NCBI RefSeq assembly: GCF_040702995.1
Contig: NZ_CP159992.1
Span: 2,877,501 to 2,941,500, forward strand
From: Paenibacillus sp. AN1007
Lineage (GTDB): Bacteria; Bacillota; Bacilli; Paenibacillales; Paenibacillaceae
DNA: 64,000 nucleotides
Direction of reading: 5' to 3'
Made by a program: the position numbers and the translations under genes. The notes under the pieces were generated by a model. The model had not been told where the DNA came from. It ran no database searches and was given only the letters and a program-made list of their open reading frames with translations. Numbering within the stretch: the first letter of the stretch is position 1; every line of letters begins with the position of its first letter. Positions 36,635 through 46,590 of this stretch are shown here, in pieces.

Positions 36635-38404
36635 TTATCCTACTTTCACAGGCATCTGCTCACCCTGCCATAACAGCTGCATCTCTTCATTCGTTTCCAG
36701 CAGATCCGCGAGTCTGCCTTCAGCTTCAATGCGCCCATCTTTCATGACAATAATGTGGTCTGCTTTGGTGAGCGCAGCCTTGCGGTGAGATACGGCAATA
36801 CAGGTGACATCCTGCTCCTGAAACAGTCCGTCCCACACCTGCTGCTCTGTCTCCACATCGAGTGCGCTGGACAGATCATCAAAGATAAACAAATCAGCCT
36901 CGGTCATCAGCATTCGCGCGGTAGCCGACCGCTGGATCTGGCCGCCGGATAACATCACGCCTCTTGGGCCTACAGGCGTCTCAAGTCCTTGATCCAGCTG
37001 CTTGATGTCCTGATCCAGAACAGCAAGTCGAATTGCTTTTTCCAGCGCCTGATCTGCACGTATTTTCCTGCCCTGAACGATATTCTCTCGCAGCGTATCA
37101 CTGAACAACCTTGGAACCTGCGGAGTATATGCGGCTCTAGGCGGCATAAGAAATGCTGCCGGATTCACCTTCTCTCCGTTCCAGAGAATTTCCCCCTGCT
37201 GCTTCGGCAGCAGTCCCAGAAGTGTACGAACAAGCGTTGATTTACCAGAGCCAATCCTGCCTGTAATGACAAGAAATTGGCCTCGCTTCAGTTTGAAACT
37301 TACATCATGTATGCCGTTAGAAGATTGCCCATACTGATAGCTGAGCCCTTTTACTTCCAGCTCATGCAGTTTCTCCTTCGAATCTCTATCCTCATGAGTC
37401 GGTTCTGGTGGATCTTCATATAGATAGATTTCCCTTTTCTCCATAATCTGATCCTCTTCACCGGGACGGAACAGCGTACGCATCCGGTCATAGGATACCT
37501 TGAGCCTTTTATGCTGAAACACCATATATCCGAATAGTGAAATGCTGAACCCGATATTGACGAGATAACTGGTAAACAAGGCGAAATCGCCAACAGTAAA
37601 GTGACCCGCCTTCATTTCGGCGGCGCACATCAACAGAATAAGTCCGGTGCATATACTCAATACATTCTGATTGAGTGACTTCATCCATTGTTTGAACATA
37701 TTATCCCGCAGCGCTGCCTGCCTGCGTTCCTCATTCAGCCGATTAAAACGCGCAGAGACATGTTCCACCGCCTGCCCAAGCTTCAGTGCCTGCACAGCCC
37801 CGAATGTCTCTGCAATAAAACTGGTAATTCTTCCTGTCGCTTCACGATTAACCTGTGCATACTTTCGTGCACGATTACCCGACAAGTTATTCAGCAGTGT
37901 CACGATCAACAGCGGTAAAACGGCAACCAGCGTAATCTGCCAGTTAATGTTCGCCATAATAACAATCGATACCACCGCGAAAACCAGACGCCCCCAAAAA
38001 TCAACCCAGGATTCTATATATTCGACCACTTCATCCACGTCATCCCGAAAACGGCTCATCGCTTCACCGGGTGAAGCGGGTAGATTACGCCCCGGCCAGC
38101 GCATGATACCAGCCAGCATATTGGTTCGCAAAATCGTTTGAATATGATACATGTACGTGACCCAGGCATGAAAAGCAGCAAAGAATGTACCGACCCGCGT
38201 CAGACGAAACAGCGCAATCACAATCAGCGGCACGGCAAGCCACATATAATCAGCATTTCCAGTCGCTGTCCGGTCAAAAAACCACTGCATCCCAAGCCCC
38301 ATTGCCAGAGGGAGCGAATGAAATACACACCATAACACGCCGTTAATCAGAAACAGGTAGGGCTTAAAGCGAAATAACCGCCCTATAAATCCGGTTATAT
38401 TCAT
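36635..38404 (-). CDS. ABC exporter half-transporter, degenerate-site subunit
   Basis: 589 residues: six-helix membrane domain (about 1-310) and a nucleotide-binding domain (about 345-580). Walker A GRIGSGKST, signature LSGGQIQRS, Walker B DLFIFDDLSSALD in which the catalytic Glu is replaced by Asp, and H-loop VSHR. The start overlaps the stop of the upstream ABC gene by four bases. As in BmrCD/TM287-288-type heterodimers, the Asp makes one ATP site weakly hydrolytic. Its normal LSGGQ should complete the active site of the partner. Cargo unknown; drug or peptide export is likely. Confidence 0.92.
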   Translation of the reverse strand: MNITGFIGRLFRFKPYLFLINGVLWCVFHSLPLAMGLGMQWFFDRTATGNADYMWLAVPLIVIALFRLTRVGTFFAAFHAWVTYMYHIQTILRTNMLAGIMRWPGRNLPASPGEAMSRFRDDVDEVVEYIESWVDFWGRLVFAVVSIVIMANINWQITLVAVLPLLIVTLLNNLSGNRARKYAQVNREATGRITSFIAETFGAVQALKLGQAVEHVSARFNRLNEERRQAALRDNMFKQWMKSLNQNVLSICTGLILLMCAAEMKAGHFTVGDFALFTSYLVNIGFSISLFGYMVFQHKRLKVSYDRMRTLFRPGEEDQIMEKREIYLYEDPPEPTHEDRDSKEKLHELEVKGLSYQYGQSSNGIHDVSFKLKRGQFLVITGRIGSGKSTLVRTLLGLLPKQQGEILWNGEKVNPAAFLMPPRAAYTPQVPRLFSDTLRENIVQGRKIRADQALEKAIRLAVLDQDIKQLDQGLETPVGPRGVMLSGGQIQRSATARMLMTEADLFIFDDLSSALDVETEQQVWDGLFQEQDVTCIAVSHRKAALTKADHIIVMKDGRIEAEGRLADLLETNEEMQLLWQGEQMPVKVG

Positions 38405-40146
38405 GCCAATTCCTCCTCTCGTCCGGTAATCAGAAGTCGTGCATAATGGGAGGACGGATCACGTGCGAGTTCTTCTCTTGCTCCAAATTCCAGCAGTTTG
38501 CCCCCGCCCAAAACCATAATTTTATCTACCTTCTCCAGTGTGGCCAGCCGGTGTGCGATAATAATGCCTGTGGATCGCTTCATTAATTCATCAATGGCAG
38601 ATTGAAGCATGCTTTCGGTTGCGGCATCAAGCCGCGAAGAAGGCTCATCCAGAATCACCAGACTGGGCTCTGTCAGAAACACACGGGTTAGTGCAAACAG
38701 CTGGGCTTCCCCCGCAGATAACGAAGCACCGCCGGCAGTCAGATGTGTATCCAGCCCTTCAGGCTGTGTTTCGATCCACTGATGCAGGCCCAGCCGTTCT
38801 GTCGTTTGATGGATCATCGCATCCGACACCTCCGGATTGAACAAGGTTAGATTATCACGCAGTGTACCATCAAACAGCTGCACATCCTGCGTAACCATAC
38901 CCACTCTGCGATAGAGAGCCTGCATCGAAAGCTTCGTGATATCTGTGCCGCCTATGCGGATGGTACCGCGATCCAGATTGTACAGACGCAGGAGCACACG
39001 GCTAAGACTGGATTTACCGCTCCCCGTACGTCCGATGATCCCGAGACGTTCCCCCGGTTTCACCGCAAACGTGATGTCCTGCAGCACAGGTTTATCCTGA
39101 TTGTAACTGAAGTGCACCTGATTAAACTCAAGTCCGAGCGGACCATCAGGCAGTTCCTCCTCTGTACCGTCCTGAATCTCGCTTTGTAAAGACAGCAGTT
39201 CACGGGAACGAAGCATACCGGATTTAGCCTTTTGAAATTCCTGCACCTGATCGCCAAGCAGTTCAATCGGTTCATTCAGCATCTGGCTGTATTGATAGAT
39301 CAAAAACAAGGTTCCGATGCTGATCATGCCCTCAATATAGTAGTGCACACCAAGCAGCAGAACAACCGTCACGGAAATAATAAACATGACAACCGTGGTG
39401 TTCCAAGGAATCACTCGAAGCATCCACGCCTTCCGCCCTTTTTGAAAAACCTTACGCATCGTGCGATAGAAGCGGTTCATCACATAAGGTACATGTCCAT
39501 TCGCCTGCACATCCTCAATTCCCGCAATTCGCTCCTCAATCAAGCTGAACAAAGATGCGCTGGCGGCTCGCTCATTTTTGGAAGACTCGACCCCAAGGTT
39601 GCGTATAATCACCATAAACAGAATGGATAACAGCGTAAATACCGTCATGACTAGAGCAATCGGGACATTAATCGAAAACATAAATCCCAGAATACCCGCC
39701 AGCAGGACAAAACTCCCGATCACCTGCACGATAAACATGGCGAAAAAATTGGAGATGCTGGTCACATCGCCATCTACCCGTTCGATCATCTCTCCCGGGG
39801 TTTTAACATTATGAAAACGCATATCCAGCCGCAGACAATGCTTCAGCAGATCTCCGCGCATCCGGTTCGTCGCGCGCCAGGCCACATCATTGCCAAGGTA
39901 ACTGACAGCTATCGTAATAAGCTGATTGGTTACAGCCACCAGCAGGAAAAGCCCCGCCAGCCGCATCAAATCCATAAGTACACCGCCGCCTGCTGCTGTA
40001 TCTATGAATCGTTGAATGATCTGTGGATTGAGAAGCTGCAGTCCTGTTGATGTCAGCAGCATAATCAGCAGCACAGCCAGCTTTCCTTTCACCGGCTTTA
40101 AATATCGCAGAAGCCAAGACATGGAGTGTTTCTCTATTTTGGACAT
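38401..40146 (-). CDS. ABC exporter half-transporter, catalytic-site subunit
   Basis: 581 residues: six-helix exporter domain and NBD with Walker A GRTGSGKSS, Walker B LVILDEPSS with an intact catalytic Glu, H-loop IIAHR, but a non-canonical signature LSAGEAQ. The partner has the reverse pattern (good LSGGQ, Asp in Walker B), so the two should pair into one consensus and one degenerate ATP site. The RBS is AAAGGAGCGG. First gene of the two-gene operon; no regulator or cargo gene adjoins it. Confidence 0.93.
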   Translation of the reverse strand: MSKIEKHSMSWLLRYLKPVKGKLAVLLIMLLTSTGLQLLNPQIIQRFIDTAAGGGVLMDLMRLAGLFLLVAVTNQLITIAVSYLGNDVAWRATNRMRGDLLKHCLRLDMRFHNVKTPGEMIERVDGDVTSISNFFAMFIVQVIGSFVLLAGILGFMFSINVPIALVMTVFTLLSILFMVIIRNLGVESSKNERAASASLFSLIEERIAGIEDVQANGHVPYVMNRFYRTMRKVFQKGRKAWMLRVIPWNTTVVMFIISVTVVLLLGVHYYIEGMISIGTLFLIYQYSQMLNEPIELLGDQVQEFQKAKSGMLRSRELLSLQSEIQDGTEEELPDGPLGLEFNQVHFSYNQDKPVLQDITFAVKPGERLGIIGRTGSGKSSLSRVLLRLYNLDRGTIRIGGTDITKLSMQALYRRVGMVTQDVQLFDGTLRDNLTLFNPEVSDAMIHQTTERLGLHQWIETQPEGLDTHLTAGGASLSAGEAQLFALTRVFLTEPSLVILDEPSSRLDAATESMLQSAIDELMKRSTGIIIAHRLATLEKVDKIMVLGGGKLLEFGAREELARDPSSHYARLLITGREEELA

Positions 40147-40759
40147 CAGCCCCGCTCCTTTAACTTTTCGTTGGTTTTCTTTTTAAAGCAGCCCGGAAAC
40201 CAGGTTACTGTATGTGTGAATGACTTGTCATCCGAGTTTATATGTTCGCTATGATGAATCGTGCAGCAGTTTGATGTAATTAAAAAAACCTCCAGATGAA
40301 ACGTTTGCATTACGATGGTTAATCATGGTTCATTCTCCTTTTCTGTTTAAAATCATGTCATCAACACCAGCTAATCATTCCAACAGATTCGACTTCCCTT
40401 GCTCCTTTCCATGTGAACAGATGAACGGAATGAAAAAAAGCCATAGATGAATGAAGTTCATCTACAGCTTGATCGGATTGAAAAGCCAGCCAGAGAAAAA
40501 TAATCCAGCTTCTTCTCTGATTCGCAGTATGAATGAGCGTCCAGACGGGGTTGCAGTAAGCTGGACTGTTCAAACGTGGTCAACACGCTACCAGAATAAT
40601 GTCACTATGCTCATGCATATTCAATTATTGTTTTCGGTACCTGCATTGGCTGACCAATCATTTTTATCCCACCCGTTTCACATATTTGTTGTTTATTGTA
40701 TTCGCTCATTCTTTATACGTCAACATAATTATTAACTGAATTGTTATTTACTTCATCCA
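40147..40759. other. Intergenic region, about 610 bp, no gene recognised
   Basis: Lies between the exporter operon and the MFS gene, both on the minus strand. It contains one short hairpin (AGATGAA/TTCATCT near 40444-40462) and a few open frames under 100 codons without RBS or recognisable protein sequence. The exporter promoter should be in its left part but was not pinpointed. It is possible that an RNA gene or decayed gene lies here; nothing supports one. Confidence 0.4.
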
Positions 40760-41998
40760 TCAGGCCCCAACATGAAGCGGATCGGCGGACTGTTTTTCCC
40801 GAAGGACGAGGCGTTTGTGTGCAGTATACAAGAAGGGAACGCCGAGTGCCGTTGTCAATGCAATCGGGATAAACACAGACGGTCCATTCGCTGCGCCAAA
40901 CTGACTTAACAGAAGCCCACCAATCACCGGAGCTGCTACATTCCCGATATTATTAAAGCCGATGGTACCAAAGTACGTGCCTTTCCATTCGGGTTTTGCG
41001 ATCCGGTCAATCAGCATATCCATCATGGTAAACAGCAGTACTTCGCCTACGGTAAACACAATGACACTGACCATCATCAGCAGGATGCCTTGGGCCAAAC
41101 CAAAAAGCAGCAGACTCGCAGCAACGAGCAGATTTCCCAGAATAAGCGGCACCAGGGGCGGTGCGTTGCGGAAGGCACGAACCAGCGGATATTGAATCAC
41201 AAGTACCGTAACCGCATTAAGCGAAAGCATATACGAGAACATCTGACTTCCATTTTCAAAAATGGGACTTCTCGCCAAATACTGCGCCAATGTAGAGCTA
41301 AAGTGTCCGTAACCCAGCACACAAAAGGTGGTACCAATCAATACGGGCAGGAATACCGGGTCTCGTCCGGTTGTCATGAACGCTTCTCGCAGCCGAGGTG
41401 CAGCCGTTTCAACACGTCCCGGCAGATTCGCGTGCTGCAGTCTGAACTGCACATACAAAATCAGGCCGTAAGCGATATAAACAAGCCCTGAAATGACAAA
41501 AGGGAATGTCGATTCGGATGATCCCAGCTGAAAACCGATGATCGGTCCGAACACAACCCCGAGATTAATAGCAGCATATCTCAGATTAAAAACCAGCAGC
41601 TTGTTCTGTGGTGAAGTAATATCCGACAAAAGAGCCCTTGAGGTTGGCTCGAATACAGCTCGGCATAAACCATTTAACGTATTCGCGACAAAGAAAACCC
41701 ACAGATGCTCTGCTGCTGCGAAAATAAAAAATACGGCAGCCCAGCTGAACACCGAAACCATCATCACGATTTTCCGGCCAATCCGGTCCGATATATACCC
41801 CCCGTAAAAGCTGACCAGCACTCCTGCGAGCGAGCTTACAGCAACGGTGATCCCGGTTTGAGTCGGAGTCGCTTCAAGCACACGCGTCAGATAGATCGAC
41901 AGAAACGGGATGCTCATCGAGGTCACGAGGCGTCCGAACATCGTTCCGATAATAATAGTCCATGCCAACGGGTGAATCTGTTTTAGATAATGGTTCAT
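40760..41998 (-). CDS. MFS transporter divergent to an SgrR-like regulator
   Basis: 412 residues, twelve membrane helices. Motif A is clear (SFYGGYISDRIGRKIVMM). The AGGAGAAATGAAAG leader gives the RBS. It is divergent from a frameshifted SgrR-like regulator; in enterobacteria SgrR sits next to the sugar-efflux MFS gene setA, and an SgrR-MFS pairing occurs in Bacillales too. Export of sugars or multidrug efflux are the two options. Confidence 0.9.
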   Translation of the reverse strand: MNHYLKQIHPLAWTIIIGTMFGRLVTSMSIPFLSIYLTRVLEATPTQTGITVAVSSLAGVLVSFYGGYISDRIGRKIVMMVSVFSWAAVFFIFAAAEHLWVFFVANTLNGLCRAVFEPTSRALLSDITSPQNKLLVFNLRYAAINLGVVFGPIIGFQLGSSESTFPFVISGLVYIAYGLILYVQFRLQHANLPGRVETAAPRLREAFMTTGRDPVFLPVLIGTTFCVLGYGHFSSTLAQYLARSPIFENGSQMFSYMLSLNAVTVLVIQYPLVRAFRNAPPLVPLILGNLLVAASLLLFGLAQGILLMMVSVIVFTVGEVLLFTMMDMLIDRIAKPEWKGTYFGTIGFNNIGNVAAPVIGGLLLSQFGAANGPSVFIPIALTTALGVPFLYTAHKRLVLREKQSADPLHVGA

Positions 41999-42158
41999 CT
42001 TTCATTTCTCCTATCATGCTGCTTTTCTCTATCTATCGCGCTGTATCAAAAATGGATGAATTCCGTCATCCTGATATGTATAATTGTATGGATAAAAGGG
42101 GGAAGTAAAAGTGTAATAATTCATTGTCCCTTTTCACCTTTTTAGAGGAGAGCCGCAT

Positions 42159-43933
42159 ATGGATACAATACACACCCATTTTCTAAGACTGGCAGACACG
42201 CCGCATCTCTCGCTTAAGTTGAATGAACCTGCGCGCGTCACGATCGACCACCTTTCTTCTATTCTCTGCTGCACCCCGCGGAATGTGAAATTCATTCTGC
42301 GCAAGCTGGAGGAACAGCACTTTATCCATTGGAAAGCTGGGCGGGGACGCGGACATCACTCGGAGCTGACGCTGCTGCGAAGTCTGAACGATGCCATGGA
42401 ATTTCACTTCACGGACCTATTATCCAAAGGCAAAGTAAAAGAAGCCATCGAACTGATCGGAAGCGTCAGAATCGATGACGTGCTGCGGGAAAAACTCATG
42501 CTCTCTCTTCATCAGCAGATGGGATTCCGCAGTTACAACGAAACAGCTTCGGGCCAAGATACCCTCCGCATGCTGCGCTCTCGTCAGCTTGGTAATCTGG
42601 ACCCGGCTTCCGTGTATACCGCCTTTGAAACGTATTTGCTGGGACAAGTATGCAGTACGCTGATTACCTATGATGCGCACGCGAATACCTTCCTGCCCTC
42701 ACTCGCACATACATGGGAATGCAGCAGCGATCATCGGGAATGGATATTTTATTTACGTAAAGGAGTTCGGTTCCATGACGGCCGCATCATGACCTCGCAC
42801 GATGTCCAGGCTTCTTTGAACCGGCTGTTTGCCACGAACTGTCCATCTCTTTGGCTGTACCGGGATATCGAGCGCACAGAAGTGAGTAGTGATTACTGCA
42901 TCAAGTTTGTCCTGTATCGCGCCAACCGTTTCTTTCTGCATTTATTCAGCTGTATTCGGATGACGATCCTGCCCGCAGATCATGACTCCCATTCGATGTT
43001 AGTCGGCACAGGACCATTTCAGATCACGGAGATGAGCGAAGACGTCATTAAACTCGCCGCGTTTGATGCCTACTACGGCATCCGTCCTCATCTGGATCAG
43101 GTTCATATCTGGTTTCTGCCCGAGACAGCTTCGAATGACGGTTATTATCATCTGCCCGGCACGGATCGACTCAGCCTCTCTGGAAGCAGCCATGAACTTT
43201 CGCATTATATTGATTATCCTGCACTTGGATGTCAGTATATGCTTTTTAATTTTCATGTCCCCGGCTGTCATCATACACCGTCTTTTCGTGAGGCTGTGCG
43301 CATCATTTATGATCCGGTCACACTGGTGCATGATCTGGGTGAGAACCGGATTACACCTGCCAGCAGTTTTCTGCCATGGAAAAGCGCCGTTCAGAACTGG
43401 AAGGCGCTGCGCTGGATGAGGCTCGCACACTGCTTGAACAATCCGGTTATCAAGGGGAACCGTTCCGGCTGTCTTACAAAAAGAACAAAGACTCCGATGT
43501 GGCGGAATGGCTGCAGCAGCGTGCACGTAAGATCGGGCTGCAGATTGAACTGGAACCTTTTGATGACTATCTGGATGTGGTGAAGACCTCAGATGCACCT
43601 TTGATTTTGAGAGAAGAAATTCTGGAAGACGACTGGCAGTATGGCATGATTCATTTTTTTAAAAACGAAACCAACTGTCTGCATGATTACCTGACACCCG
43701 AACTTCAATCTGTATTAGACGACTTGCTGGACCCTTTCCCGCAGCTTGCTCATAACGGGCGTACTGAACTTCTGGAACAGGCCGAGAGTGTCCTTCGCCA
43801 AAATCGCTGGCTGCTGCATGGATGTCATATGAACAAAAAGGCCGAGCTGCATCAGAGCATCTACGGCATGCAGACTTCAGAGTTTGGCTTTCTGGATATC
43901 TCGAAGCTGTGGATCAAAAATACATCATTTTAG
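42159..43933 (+). pseudogene. SgrR-like transcriptional regulator, frameshifted
   Basis: A 590-codon gene in two frames. The first frame (42159 onward) has AGAGGAG before the ATG, a winged-helix domain (VTIDHLSSILCCTPRNVKFILRKLEE...GRGRGH) and the first lobe of a peptide-binding-protein-like domain (GNLDPASVYTAFETYLLG; WIFYLRKGVRFHDGR). Its sense ends after FLPWKSAVQ. The second lobe continues in the -1 frame (from about 43390: ELEGAALDEARTLLEQSGY) to the stop at 43933. A missing base between about 43385 and 43410 accounts for the break. SgrR-type proteins pair a DNA-binding head with a solute-binding body and sense sugar phosphate stress; the ligand here is unknown. Confidence 0.85.
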
Positions 43934-43977
43934 TGCAGCCTCGAACATCACATCATGATGTACAAACCGAAACGCGA

Positions 43978-44017
43978 AAGAACCCTCGCTCGTCTTCAAG
44001 CGGAGCGGAGGGTTCTT
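43978..44017. terminator. Hairpin between convergent genes
   Basis: AAGAACCCTC pairs with GAGGGTTCTT, with an inner CGCTC/GAGCG stem. The T-runs on either side are short, so it is a weaker, bidirectional candidate between the SgrR-like and isoprenoid-synthase genes. Confidence 0.65.
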
Positions 44018-44063
44018 CATATTTATAAGTTCGGCTTTATAAGTTCAGCAGCAAACGGAAGTA

Positions 44064-46460
44064 TTAACGCTCACGGCCAACCAGATAATCCAGCAGATGT
44101 TTCAAAAAAGGAATCGGTCTCGGCATCTGACGTAATGCATCTGAAGCAAGGCAGTAATGCTCCCACATCGCTTTGGCTGCATCTTTCTCCCCCAGAACGG
44201 ATACAAAAGTCGAATTGTTATTTCGTTCGTCCTGACCGGCAGGTTTGCCAAGGGTACGGTCATCTCCTGCATAATCCAGCAGGTCATCCCTGATTTGAAA
44301 AGCAATGCCTGCATGATAAGCGAATGTCTTCAGCGTACCGATCTCCTCTTCCTTCACTTCTGCCAAAATAGCCGGCATGACCAGTGCTGCCTCGAAGGCA
44401 ATGCCCGTTTTGTAAAAACATATCTCATTCAGTTCCTCCAGCGACAGCTTTTTTCCTTTGGAACCAAGATCCAAAGCCTGCCCCATGCACATGTCCTCTG
44501 CTTTTACAGCCGAATACTGCATCAGCTTCAGCACCGTCTGCGCATCAAAGCGATGCAGTGAAGACTGCTCCCGGATCGCTCGCTGAATCAGGAACAGTCC
44601 GGTTAACTCTGCTGTCGCGCTGTTGTGCAGCTGATGAAGCGTAGAACGTCCTCGCCTTGTTGAAGCATTATCCTGTGTAGGCAGGTCATCAAAAATAAGC
44701 GAGGCTGTATGCATATACTCCATGGATCGCAGCAGCGGCATAATGGCTGACTCCGCGAGACCATACTCTTGTACGCCCATTACCCAAGTCAGGATTGGAC
44801 GCAGACGTTTGCCATCCCCCTGCAGGCTGTAATTCGCAGCGTCTGTAAGCGTGCCCTTCATCTTGGGTCCTTCGCCAGGTTTGCTGATCTGCAGCTCGAC
44901 ATTAATCTGTTCGCGAACAGTCCGAATCGTCTGCTGGAAAGATTCCTTTTCCTTTTTATCATTGCCGAGCTGCACGACAACCTGATCCCGCAGCAGTTTG
45001 TCTAGAAAATCTACGTCATCCGCTTTCCGCACCATCTGCTGCACGATACGATTAAGTTCAGGCTGCCCTGATGCAAATATGCTCATGACTTCGTCATACT
45101 TCGCTTGTCCAAGCCGTTCTCTACAGCGCTTCAGTCCGTTAATAGCACGATCCAGGATAACCTCCCGCGCCTTGGAGTTTGAACCGTAAACGTCATGGAT
45201 CAGATACGAGATGACCGCCCAATATAACTCGTAAGGGTTAATCAGGTCAGGACGCAAGTCTCGATATTTCAGATAATAGGTGTAGGGTGTCACAGCCTCG
45301 TCCTGCATATCGTCAAACATATCTGCAAAATCATCTGCCAGCTGATTATAGATGCCGTAATAAAACGTGCGCAGATCAAACCCTTCATCTTCCGGAGCAC
45401 TGAGAACGGAACGAACGATTAACCGGGATGATGCCGACTTGATAATGATCGGAATGTACAGCTGCTCATTCGTGTAATGAGCATTCGAACATTTTTTGTC
45501 ACGATCCATCTCCTGGGAATGAAAGAACACATAGGATTGTTCAAAAAAAGTGCGCTGCATCTCTTCACGCTGATAATCCCGAATATACTCAAAGGCTTCT
45601 CGAAGCTCGGAATGAACATACCGGATGACTTCAAGCTGCGGCCCCTTCCACTCTCCAAGATCAGGCACGATGCCTGTAAGAAGTGCTTTTCGGATCATAG
45701 CTGCATATTGTTCCTTCTCTTGAGCGGTCAGCGCTTGAGAGTCCAGAAGATCGTCGACAAAAGGATAAGTCAAGCCGTAGGAATAGCCAAGCCGGATCGC
45801 AGCATCCAGTCTCTCTATTCGTTCTTGACGCGGGGTCTCATCCGTCAATTCGTCATATACGTGCAGCACGACACCCAAAATGATTTTGATCAGTTTTCGC
45901 TGAGCCTGCGCGGCATCGAGTTCTTCAGGAAGGTTTGCTGCCGTTTGCTTTAATTTGTGCATCACCCAGATGACAGCCTCTTCGATCTGTTCTCGCTGCC
46001 CCCAGCGGTATAACGCGGCCGGACTGATGTAATCGGGCTGACGCTGGTCTTCACCCGCAGCACGTGTAAAGTACTTTTTGGTGTCCTCGACTATACGCCG
46101 AACGCTGTCTATGGTTTTCGGGGTATCCAGAGCCTGCCCCAGATCCCGCATGTAAATATATGAGATGCTTCGGTCCAGATAATCATCCAGCTTGCCCGTC
46201 ATATTCATCCAGTGCATATACTGCTGCATATCCTTGGAATCCGGTTTTCTTTTGCCAGCGAGCCATGACAGCCAGCCAAACCGATGAATGTGGTTTTTCC
46301 GCCATATGCTGAAATCTTCTTGAAGTGCATCTATATGTGTGTTGTTTATCAGCTGCTTAGATAGAGTTGTAAAATACTGAGATGCTTTTTGCTCGGCGAG
46401 ACGGTATGCCAAGTCAGCATTAACTTCAGATGCAGTCTGGTCCATAAGTATGTTGTTCAT
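44064..46460 (-). CDS. Two-domain isoprenoid synthase: unknown DDxxD-rich half fused to a prenyl diphosphate synthase
   Basis: 798 residues, largely helical. The C-terminal half (about 505-798) is a trans-prenyl diphosphate synthase: GDGKRLRP (548-555), first Asp-rich motif DDLPTQD (591-597) with the bacterial two-residue insertion, KTG around 685, second motif DDLLD (725-729). The residue five before the first motif is Ala, not an aromatic gate, which in known enzymes favours GGPP or longer over FPP. The N-terminal half (1-500) is not a recognised copy but has DDYLD (92-96), DDLLD (236-240) and DDFAD (376-380), compatible with a second class I isoprenoid fold, perhaps a terpene cyclase. RBS GAGGGAT. 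No terpenoid genes adjoin it. The fusion is seen; the cyclase role is inference. Confidence 0.85.
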   Translation of the reverse strand: MNNILMDQTASEVNADLAYRLAEQKASQYFTTLSKQLINNTHIDALQEDFSIWRKNHIHRFGWLSWLAGKRKPDSKDMQQYMHWMNMTGKLDDYLDRSISYIYMRDLGQALDTPKTIDSVRRIVEDTKKYFTRAAGEDQRQPDYISPAALYRWGQREQIEEAVIWVMHKLKQTAANLPEELDAAQAQRKLIKIILGVVLHVYDELTDETPRQERIERLDAAIRLGYSYGLTYPFVDDLLDSQALTAQEKEQYAAMIRKALLTGIVPDLGEWKGPQLEVIRYVHSELREAFEYIRDYQREEMQRTFFEQSYVFFHSQEMDRDKKCSNAHYTNEQLYIPIIIKSASSRLIVRSVLSAPEDEGFDLRTFYYGIYNQLADDFADMFDDMQDEAVTPYTYYLKYRDLRPDLINPYELYWAVISYLIHDVYGSNSKAREVILDRAINGLKRCRERLGQAKYDEVMSIFASGQPELNRIVQQMVRKADDVDFLDKLLRDQVVVQLGNDKKEKESFQQTIRTVREQINVELQISKPGEGPKMKGTLTDAANYSLQGDGKRLRPILTWVMGVQEYGLAESAIMPLLRSMEYMHTASLIFDDLPTQDNASTRRGRSTLHQLHNSATAELTGLFLIQRAIREQSSLHRFDAQTVLKLMQYSAVKAEDMCMGQALDLGSKGKKLSLEELNEICFYKTGIAFEAALVMPAILAEVKEEEIGTLKTFAYHAGIAFQIRDDLLDYAGDDRTLGKPAGQDERNNNSTFVSVLGEKDAAKAMWEHYCLASDALRQMPRPIPFLKHLLDYLVGRER

Positions 46461-46590
46461 CGGTTGGATCCCTCAACTTCGGTTAAAAGTTAAACATGTT
46501 CCGGTCATGTTCATATCCTATATACGGAGGTTCAGCCTTTTGGTTACGTTAATTGTTTCCCGAATCGGATTGATTGACAAGATGAATAAC

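Noticed and set aside
40147..40759. A gene in the 610-bp gap before the ABC exporter operon
   Set aside because: The frames present lack an RBS, conserved sequence or plausible composition.
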